A stretch of DNA of 64,000 nt, taken from NCBI RefSeq assembly GCF_003058225.1, contig NZ_QBUG01000004.1, positions 434,001 to 498,000 of the forward strand, written 5' to 3'. This document shows, one piece after another, positions 58,100-64,000 of the stretch (positions within the stretch are counted from its first letter, which is position 1; the number at the start of each line of letters is the position of its first letter). The stretch is from Promicromonospora sp. AC04 (GTDB taxonomy: Bacteria > Actinomycetota > Actinomycetes > Actinomycetales > Cellulomonadaceae). A program made the translations under genes and the position numbers. Under the pieces are notes generated by a model that worked only from the letters and a program-made list of their open reading frames with translations, made no database searches and was not told the origin of the DNA.

Positions 58100-59832
58100 A
58101 GATTCGCCGACCCCGCCCCTTCCTGACCGCCACGATCTCCGGCGCTCTCGTGCTCGGCGCCCTCGCCGGGTGCAGCACTGCCGCCGCGGAGTCCACGAGC
58201 GGCACGGACACGACCACCACGACGACCATCTCCGACGTCGCGACCACCGTCGACGACGCCCTGGCCGACAACGAGGACTACACCGACCTCGCCGCACTGG
58301 CCGACGAGACCTGGGACACCTCGAGCGAGACCACCGTCTCGCTCGACGGCGACAGCGCGACCGTCTCGGGGGACGGCGCCACCGCCGACGGATCCACCGT
58401 CACCATCACGGCCCCCGGTACGTACCGGATCAGCGGCACCCTGGACGACGGCCAGGTAGTGGTGAGCTCCGAGGCCGACGGCGTCGTGCGGCTCGTGCTC
58501 GACGACGCCGACATCACCAGCTCGACCGGCTCCGCGATCGCCGTCACCCAGGCCGACGACGTGTCGGTGGTGCTCGCGGACGGCTCGTCCAACAGCCTGA
58601 CCGACGCCTCGACGTACGAGGACACCAGCGAGGACGCCCCGAACGCCGCGCTGTTCTCGTCCGACGCCATGGTGATCTCCGGCACGGGCTCGCTGAACGT
58701 CACCGGCCGCTCCAACGACGGCATCGCCTCCAAGGACGGCCTCGTGATCGCGAGCGGCAACATCACGGTCACGGCCGTGGACGACGGCGTGCGCGGCAAG
58801 GACTTCCTGGTCGTGACGGGTGGCACCGTCGACGTCGACGCAGAAGGCGACGCCCTGAAGGCGGACAACGAGGACGGCACCAACGAGGACGGCGAGACGG
58901 TCGGCTACGCGGCGCTCCTCGGCGGCACGGTCACCGTGACCTCGGGCGACGACGGCGTGCACGCCGAGAGCGACCTCGTGATCGACGAGGCAACGGTCAC
59001 CGTCTCCGAGTCCGTCGAGGGCCTGGAGGCCGCGCACATCCTCGTCGCGGGCGGCACGGTCGACGTCACCTCGTCCGACGACGGCTTCAACGCCGCGGGC
59101 GCCACGAGCACGACGACCGACGACACCGCCGCTGCGGACGACACGGCCGCGGACGACACCACGACGGACGACACGGCCGCGGACGACACGACGACGGACG
59201 CCGGCACGACGTCGGAGTCGGGCACGACCGGCGAGGCTCCCGCCGGAGCCCCTGCCGATGGCGAGATGCCCGCGGGCGGCGAGCCGCCGGCGTCGGGCAC
59301 GATGCCGGAGGGTGGGGCGCCGCAGGGCGGCGGGGGCGGCGGGGGCGGTATGCCCGGCGAGGCCGCTGGCGACTACTCGCTCGTCGTGACAGGCGGCGAC
59401 GTCACGGTCGACGCCGGAGGCGACGGCCTGGACTCGAACGGGACGCTGACCGTCTCGGGCGGCAACGTGACGGTGTTCGGCCCGACGAACGCGGGCAACG
59501 GCACCCTCGACAGCGCCGGCACGTTCACGGTGGACGGCGGCACGCTGCTCGCCGTCGGGACCTCGGGCATGCTGCAGACGCCCGCCGACGGGTCGGAGGG
59601 CTGGGTCGCGGCGACCTTCGACACGCTGAGCGCGGGCACTGAGCTGACCGTGGTCGACGCGTCCGGCACCGTTGTAGCCGAGGTGACGCTGTCGAAGGAC
59701 ACGCAGTCGGTGGTCCTGGCCTCGTCGGACGTGACCAGCGGCGAGGAGTACACGGTGCAGGCGGACGGCTCGGAGGTCGCCACGGTGACCGCGGGCGAGG
59801 CCCCGGAAAGCACGGGTATGGGCCAGCGGTGA
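58096..59832 (+). CDS. Carbohydrate-binding (Cthe_2159-like) beta-helix lipoprotein
   Basis: A 578-residue lipoprotein. The signal peptide ends LVLGALAGCS, with the lipidated Cys near 26. Repeats such as VTVTSGDDGVHAESDLVIDEATVTVSESVEGLEAAHILVAGGTVDVTSSDDGFNAAG form a right-handed beta-helix of the DUF4353 carbohydrate-binding type, known for calcium and pectin binding. An acidic Asp/Thr-rich linker near 340-370 and a Gly-rich patch split it. It overlaps the VTC stop by 4 nt. Acidic loops suggest Ca2+ or polyphosphate-metal binding at the cell surface. Confidence 0.88.
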   Translation: MKIRRPRPFLTATISGALVLGALAGCSTAAAESTSGTDTTTTTTISDVATTVDDALADNEDYTDLAALADETWDTSSETTVSLDGDSATVSGDGATADGSTVTITAPGTYRISGTLDDGQVVVSSEADGVVRLVLDDADITSSTGSAIAVTQADDVSVVLADGSSNSLTDASTYEDTSEDAPNAALFSSDAMVISGTGSLNVTGRSNDGIASKDGLVIASGNITVTAVDDGVRGKDFLVVTGGTVDVDAEGDALKADNEDGTNEDGETVGYAALLGGTVTVTSGDDGVHAESDLVIDEATVTVSESVEGLEAAHILVAGGTVDVTSSDDGFNAAGATSTTTDDTAAADDTAADDTTTDDTAADDTTTDAGTTSESGTTGEAPAGAPADGEMPAGGEPPASGTMPEGGAPQGGGGGGGGMPGEAAGDYSLVVTGGDVTVDAGGDGLDSNGTLTVSGGNVTVFGPTNAGNGTLDSAGTFTVDGGTLLAVGTSGMLQTPADGSEGWVAATFDTLSAGTELTVVDASGTVVAEVTLSKDTQSVVLASSDVTSGEEYTVQADGSEVATVTAGEAPESTGMGQR

Positions 59833-59839
59833 CCTGCCG

Positions 59840-59901
59840 GTTGAGTGCTGGGTACTTGTCGGGTCGGATGGTTACGACGCAACAAGTACCCAGCACTCAA
59901 C
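59840..59901. repeat. Palindromic repeat element, single 20-bp pair
   Basis: 59840-59859 and 59882-59901 are a perfect 20-bp inverted repeat with a 22-nt loop, lying 8 nt past the lipoprotein stop and 14 nt from the arabinanase stop. The unit is TGAG-N10-TTGT, the same skeleton as the elements at 24.1 and 45.4 kb. It probably ends both convergent transcripts. Confidence 0.85.
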
Positions 59902-59914
59902 GACCAGGGTCGGG

Positions 59915-60970
59915 TCAGTAGACGTACGGCCAGCCCGCGGAGTCGTAGCCGAGCAGGTTGATGCCCAGCCGCGACGCACCGCTGTCGGTGTAGTAGTGAT
60001 AGAAGAGCGCGTCGGCGTCGCTGTCGGCGAACACCGCCTGATGGCCCGGGCCGTGGATGCTCCCGTGGCCGGCCAGGATCTCGGTGCCGCCGCCCGACGT
60101 CAGAGCCGTCCCGGCACGGTCGACGTAGGGACCGGTGACCGACGTCGACCGGCCCACCATCACGCGGTACGTGCTGCTCGCGCCCTGGCAGCAGTTGTCG
60201 AACGAGACGAACAGGTAGTAGTAGCCGTTGCGGTAGTGGATGGTCGGCGCCTCGATGGCGCCGCCGCCCCGGCCGGCGATGCTGGCGAACGCGGACCCGG
60301 ACCGCTTGCCCGTCGAGGAGTCGAGATCGATCATCTTGATGCCCGACCAGAACGAGCCGAAGCTCAGTCGCCAGCGGCCGGACTGGTCGATGACGAGGTT
60401 CGGGTCGATGGCGTTCCAGTTGTCCGACGTGTTCGACGCGATGACGAGGCCCTGGTTGGTCCACGACCCCTGAGCGCCCGTGGTGCTCGTGGCGAGGAAG
60501 ATGCCCGAGTGGTTCGAGCCGAACGTCGAGGCCGAGTAGTACATGTAGTAGCGGCCGTTGACGTAGGTGATGTCCGGCGCCCAGAGGTGGTTGCTGCCGT
60601 TCGTGTAGGCGTGCGTCCACGAGGCGCCGTTCGGGAACGCGGCTCCGGCGTCGTTCCACCGGGTCCGGTCCGACGACGTCTTCAGGGTGATCCCGTCGCC
60701 GGTGTGTGCGAGCAGGTAGGTGCCGCTGGGCGACTTGGCGACCTCCGGGTCGTGCACGCCGACGCTGCCGGTGACGACGCCCGGGTTGGGGTAGGCCGCG
60801 ACGGCGGCGGGCGCCGCCGTCGTGCCGGCCGTGACGCCCGCTGAACCGTCTGCCGCTGCGGGGCGGCCCGAGGCCGCCGGGGTGACCGCGAGCCCTGCGG
60901 CGACGAGCAGCGCGACGGCCGCCTGTCGGCGTCGGTTGCTGCGGGTGGATCGTGCTCGGAACTCGTGCAT
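59915..60970 (-). CDS. Secreted GH43 arabinan endo-1,5-alpha-L-arabinosidase-like enzyme
   Basis: A 351-residue GH43 five-bladed propeller. The signal peptide ends near residue 42 (AVALLVAAGLAVTPAASG). Catalytic base VHDPEVAKSPSGTYLLAHTGDGI is near 73, the pKa modulator in AIDPNLVIDQSGRWRLSFGSF near 195, and the general acid in GGAIEAPTIHYRNGYYYLF near 235. The C-terminal HGSIHGPGHQAVF carries the calcium/His region. It hydrolyses arabinan outside the cell. Two palindromes upstream, one matching the LacI-family consensus, indicate sugar-responsive control. Confidence 0.92.
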   Translation of the reverse strand: MHEFRARSTRSNRRRQAAVALLVAAGLAVTPAASGRPAAADGSAGVTAGTTAAPAAVAAYPNPGVVTGSVGVHDPEVAKSPSGTYLLAHTGDGITLKTSSDRTRWNDAGAAFPNGASWTHAYTNGSNHLWAPDITYVNGRYYMYYSASTFGSNHSGIFLATSTTGAQGSWTNQGLVIASNTSDNWNAIDPNLVIDQSGRWRLSFGSFWSGIKMIDLDSSTGKRSGSAFASIAGRGGGAIEAPTIHYRNGYYYLFVSFDNCCQGASSTYRVMVGRSTSVTGPYVDRAGTALTSGGGTEILAGHGSIHGPGHQAVFADSDADALFYHYYTDSGASRLGINLLGYDSAGWPYVY

Positions 60971-61010
60971 CGTTGCCTCCGTCCGGTACGCGCCGGCAGC
61001 GAACAGGCCC

Positions 61011-61072
61011 AATGTGAGCGCTCACATTCCGGGCCGGACCATCGTCGCTCCGGCTTCTACAAGGTTGTAGAA
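61011..61072 (-). promoter_or_regulatory. Two palindromic operators upstream of the arabinanase gene
   Basis: AATGTGAGCGCTCACATT (61011-61028) is a perfect 18-bp palindrome of LacI-family type. TTCTACAAGGTTGTAGAA (61055-61072) is a second, unrelated inverted repeat (8 bp arms, 2-nt centre). They lie 41 and 85 nt upstream of the start, so two different regulators may act. Neither regulator gene is in the window. Confidence 0.75.
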
Positions 61073-61225
61073 CAGTGTGAGGTGGGTGAATTGGCACGTC
61101 AAGGGGCAAGCTGGATCGGGTGTCGCTGCGGCCCGCGACCGGCCTCGGACCGCGGCTCGAACCCGGGCTGTTCGACGGCGCCAGATGCGAGGTAGTGTTC
61201 CGGACACCGCTGAGGGAGGACATCG

Positions 61226-62194
61226 ATGCCCGCGCCCACACTCTTCGACTACTCGGACCACAGTCCGTACTCGAACCCCGGAACCCACGCAGGATTCTTC
61301 ACCGAGCTGAGCACCGACCCGGAGGACCTGCACCGGTTCGTCTGCTCCGCCGTCGTGCACTACCGGGCCGACGGCCCGCAGCCGACCGAAGCGCAGAAGG
61401 CCGACCCGGACCGGCGATGGCTGACCTCGATCCTGGACGCCGCCGAGATGCGTGCGCCGCTCGACGGGCCGCGCACGCGCGCGCAACAGGTGGCCGGCTG
61501 CTGCCGCGACCACACCCTCCTGGCGCTCGGCGTGCTGCGCACGCACGGCATCCCCGCGCGCTCCAGGATCGGGTTCGCCACGTACTTCACGCCGGGCTGG
61601 CACGGCGACCACGTGGTGGGCGAGCGCTGGGACGGCAGCCGCTGGGTGCGGTTCGACCCGGAGCTGGACGGACAGGACTTCGACTTCGACGTGCACGACA
61701 TGCCGACCGGGCCCGAGTCGCCGTTCCGTACGGCGGCCGAGGCGTGGCTCGCGATCCGCACCGGGACGGCCGACCCGGCGACGTTCGGCGTGGGGCCGGA
61801 CCTCCCGGACCTGAGCGGCAAGGACTTCGTCCGCTACTACGTGCTGTACGAGGTGGCGCACCGGCATCGCGACGAGCTGCTGCTCTGGGACCTGTGGGGG
61901 CCGGAGCTGGGCACGCGGTACGTCCGCGAGGCCGGCGGCGGGGTGGCGGCGACCTGGGTCCAGGAGGCGGGGCTGCCGGGCGCCGACATGTCCGACGCCG
62001 AGTTCGACGCCGTCGCCGACGAGCTCGCCTACCTGCTCGTCGCCGCCGACGCCGGGGACCACGAGGCGGCCGACCAGCTCGCCGAGCTCTACCGCGGGGA
62101 CGTGCGGCTGCACCCGGGCGAACGCGTGCTGACGCTCTCCCCCACGGGCCACGGCGCCATCACGGACCTGACGGCCCACAACAAAGGGCGTTAG
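61226..62194 (+). CDS. Transglutaminase-like superfamily protein
   Basis: A 322-residue cytoplasmic protein. The Cys-His-Asp triad is visible: GCCRDHTLLALGVLRTHGIPARSRIGFATYF (nucleophile Cys near 92), HGDHVVGERWDG (His near 130) and RWVRFDPEL (Asp near 145). The C-terminal half is helical with conserved Trp (LWDLWGPELG). GGGAGG precedes the ATG. Such single-domain transglutaminase-fold proteins are usually peptidases or amidases; the substrate here is unknown. Confidence 0.85.
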   Translation: MPAPTLFDYSDHSPYSNPGTHAGFFTELSTDPEDLHRFVCSAVVHYRADGPQPTEAQKADPDRRWLTSILDAAEMRAPLDGPRTRAQQVAGCCRDHTLLALGVLRTHGIPARSRIGFATYFTPGWHGDHVVGERWDGSRWVRFDPELDGQDFDFDVHDMPTGPESPFRTAAEAWLAIRTGTADPATFGVGPDLPDLSGKDFVRYYVLYEVAHRHRDELLLWDLWGPELGTRYVREAGGGVAATWVQEAGLPGADMSDAEFDAVADELAYLLVAADAGDHEAADQLAELYRGDVRLHPGERVLTLSPTGHGAITDLTAHNKGR

Positions 62195-63063
62195 AGGCGG
62201 TTGGACAGGGCTTGCAGGACGTCGCTCGTGCCCGAGTCGATCTTTACCGTCGCGTACTTGTCGCCGCGGGTGATGCCGCGGTTCACGATGACGACGGGCT
62301 TGCCCTCCTCCGCCGCGTGCCGCACGAACCGCAGCCCGCTCATCACCGTCAGCGACGAGCCGGCGACGAGCAGCGCGTCGGCCGAGTCCACCAGCGCGAA
62401 CGCCCGCTGCACCCGCTCGCGGGGCACGTTCTCGCCGAAGTAGACGATCTCCGGCTTGAGCACGCCCCCGCAGAACTCGCAGGGCGCCGGCCGGAAGTGC
62501 GCGGTGGACTCGATGACGGCGTCGGCGTCGGGCGCGATCTCGATGTCCGCGACGTCGCCGACGGACTCCAGGAAACCCGGGTTGAGGGCGGTGAGCCGCT
62601 CGGCGAGGTGCGCTCGGGAGATGACCCGGCCGCAGGACAGGCAGATCACGCGGTCGTAGCGTCCGTGCAGGTCGATGACGTTGCGGGAGCCCGCGTCCTC
62701 GTGCAGCAGGTCCACGTTCTGGGTGATGATCCCGGCGAGGATGTCGCGCTCCTCGAGCCGGACGAGCGCCCGGTGCCCGGCGTTCGGCGCGGTGCGGTCC
62801 ACGTGCTGCCAGCCCACGTGGTTGCGTGCCCAGTAGTGCCGGCGGAACTCCTCGTCGCCCACGAACTGCTGGTACGTCATCGGGCTGCGCGGCGGGGAGT
62901 CGGGGCCGCGGTAGTCGGGAATGCCGGAGTCGGTCGAGATCCCGGCGCCCGTGAGTGCGGTGATCCGCAGGCCGGTGAGCACGGCGACGGCGTCGTCCAC
63001 GGTGGTGCGGTCTACCTCGACGGGCTCGGGCTGCCAGGTGGTCGGGCGGGCTTCAGGAAACAC
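62191..63063 (-). CDS. NAD-dependent protein deacetylase of the Sir2 family
   Basis: A 290-residue sirtuin. The NAD motif is LTGAGISTDSGIPDYRG near 28-44, the catalytic region TQNVDLLHEDAGSRNVIDLHG near 110, and the zinc pairs CLSC near 141 and CEFC near 196, with GGVLKPEIVYFGENVP following. The C-terminal SSLTVMSGLRFVRHAAEEG and VNRGITRGDKYA complete the fold. The start GTG at 63063 is a choice; the frame is open further up. It would remove acetyl or other acyl groups from protein lysines. It is divergent from an EgtD-like methyltransferase gene. Confidence 0.92.
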   Translation of the reverse strand: MFPEARPTTWQPEPVEVDRTTVDDAVAVLTGLRITALTGAGISTDSGIPDYRGPDSPPRSPMTYQQFVGDEEFRRHYWARNHVGWQHVDRTAPNAGHRALVRLEERDILAGIITQNVDLLHEDAGSRNVIDLHGRYDRVICLSCGRVISRAHLAERLTALNPGFLESVGDVADIEIAPDADAVIESTAHFRPAPCEFCGGVLKPEIVYFGENVPRERVQRAFALVDSADALLVAGSSLTVMSGLRFVRHAAEEGKPVVIVNRGITRGDKYATVKIDSGTSDVLQALSNRL

Positions 63064-63175
63064 CCTACGAGGGTATGCCGAGAGCGGCCCGCCGTCCCCG
63101 TCGTGTGTTCCATTTCGCACCACGTCGCATCCCGCTAACCTGGGATTTCTTTGCATCGGAGCACGAGGGGACCGC

Positions 63176-64000
63176 GTGGGCGACTCAGCGATATCCAGGA
63201 TCGACAACACCCTGGCCGGCGACGAGTTCGCGTGGTCCGTGACGCTGGTCGGTGAGGATCAGTCCGACAAGCTCGCCACCCTGGCCCAGTACCTCGACGA
63301 CGGCCACTCGACCTCCGGGGACGGCAAGCGCGTCCCCTCGGGGTACGCCTATTGGGGTATCGGTCCCACCATCGCCTGGTTCAACGCCTCGAACGACCCG
63401 ACCTACATGGTGATCAAGGTCGGCACCGAGATGTTCCGCAGGCAGTGGCGCAGCATCTCCCCGCTCGTCACGGACGAGGCCGTGCACCTGGTCAGCCTCG
63501 GCGTCGGGACCGGCGCCAAGGACGGGATGTTCCTGGAGACGATGCACCAGGCCAACCCGTCGATGCTCTACGTCCCCATCGACATGAGTGCCGAGATGCT
63601 CCGGACCGGTTCCCGCACCGCGGTCCGGGAGGCGCACTTTCCCCTGGACCGCGTGCTGGGCCTGCAGATCGACCTCTCCCTGGACGGCAACCTCGAGGAG
63701 CTGAAGCAGTTCCTCGACCGCCTGGTCGGCGACGAGTCGATCCTCTACTCGCTCGTCGGCAACACCGTCGCCAACTTCGACGACGACGCGGAGTTCCTGG
63801 GCGGCATCGCGCGGGTGCTCCGCCCTCAGGACCGGATACTCGTCGAGTTCGCCACCACGGAGAACCTGACCCAGGACGCCGTGCGCGCCGCCGAGGCCGA
63901 GTACCGCCAGACCCGTGGGTTCGTGGAGTTCGTCGCGAGCGCCGTCCGCTACAACACCGACCTCAAGATCGACCTCGACCAGGTCAGGTTCGCCGGATCG
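63176..64000 (+). CDS. EgtD-like SAM-dependent methyltransferase (runs off the window)
   Basis: 275 codons of an open frame starting GTG (VGDSAISRIDNTLAGDEFAWSVTLVGEDQ). The SAM-binding motif is VHLVSLGVGTGAKDGMFLETM near 101, followed by LYVPIDMSAEMLRTGSRTAV, the layout of the histidine-specific methyltransferase domain (Methyltransf_33) of EgtD. The N-terminal third differs from true EgtD, and no ergothioneine partner (EgtB, EgtC) is visible, so histidine methylation is not assured. The start and end beyond 64000 are unseen. It is divergent from the sirtuin gene. Confidence 0.75.
   Translation, partial: MGDSAISRIDNTLAGDEFAWSVTLVGEDQSDKLATLAQYLDDGHSTSGDGKRVPSGYAYWGIGPTIAWFNASNDPTYMVIKVGTEMFRRQWRSISPLVTDEAVHLVSLGVGTGAKDGMFLETMHQANPSMLYVPIDMSAEMLRTGSRTAVREAHFPLDRVLGLQIDLSLDGNLEELKQFLDRLVGDESILYSLVGNTVANFDDDAEFLGGIARVLRPQDRILVEFATTENLTQDAVRAAEAEYRQTRGFVEFVASAVRYNTDLKIDLDQVRFAGS

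Overview
The window is about 72% G+C and reads as a chromosomal segment of a high-GC actinobacterium, most likely a member of the Micrococcales close to Promicromonosporaceae/Cellulomonadaceae (inference). The signs are frequent GTG starts, a mycothiol-type nitroreductase homologue, an F420-type LLM oxidoreductase, an MgtA-like mannosyltransferase, a secreted GH43 arabinanase, an FMN riboswitch in front of a RibM/PnuX-type transporter, and a recR-DUF5063 pair. Genes are tightly packed, many with 1-4 nt overlaps.

Layout. 0-4.6 kb: start of aspartate kinase, an AAA/DUF4143 ATPase, a TauE/SafE permease, a DUF2071 protein, recR and DUF5063. 4.6-9.4 kb: an ABC-2 exporter, a class C serine hydrolase and an APH-fold kinase. 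9.7-13.7 kb: a class III PLP enzyme of the ethanolamine-phosphate phospho-lyase type, an ethanolamine-type permease and an adenosine-deaminase-fold enzyme. With the divergent kinase these look like an import, phosphorylate and eliminate pathway for an amino alcohol. 13.7-19 kb: GNAT, NADAR, VOC and OhrR-type genes, then Nudix and dnaX. 19-22.6 kb: metI-metN-metQ and the SRP RNA. 22.7-26.7 kb: tRNA-Ser(GGA), a MarR/DoxX pair, a YcnI copper protein operon and a LytR_C protein. 26.8-32.9 kb: a TetR/ABC exporter operon, LLM and DsbA-like oxidoreductases and another TetR. 33-36.5 kb: FMN riboswitch and ribM, a Gfo/Idh/MocA oxidoreductase and an acyl-CoA dehydrogenase. 36.5-40.8 kb: a NarL-type two-component system with a DUF4097 protein, then mntH. 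40.9-46 kb: a glycolipid-type operon of GT87, MgtA, GT4 and SGNH hydrolase. 46-50.3 kb: beta-hydroxyacid-dehydrogenase/IRED paralogues, HxlR, a CMD protein, an esterase and an LD-carboxypeptidase.

50.5-54.5 kb is the one clearly accessory stretch. It has small unknown genes, a decapitated Nudix gene, a 5'-truncated tyrosine recombinase and a 24-bp perfect inverted repeat, and it ends at tRNA-Ser(CGA), so it looks like a decayed integrative element. 54.6-64 kb: a GntR regulator, an unknown two-gene operon, the DUF4956-VTC-carbohydrate-binding lipoprotein triad, a GH43 arabinanase with two palindromic operators, a transglutaminase-like protein, a Sir2 deacetylase and the start of an EgtD-like methyltransferase.

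The most unusual structure is a set of three symmetric palindromic elements, at 24.08-24.21, 45.35-45.47 and 59.84-59.90 kb. Their units share the skeleton YGAG-N(9-11)-TTGY (with slight variation) but have different cores. Two sit between convergent gene ends. The third lies in frame inside an SGNH hydrolase gene, like the intragenic palindromic elements of Rickettsia.
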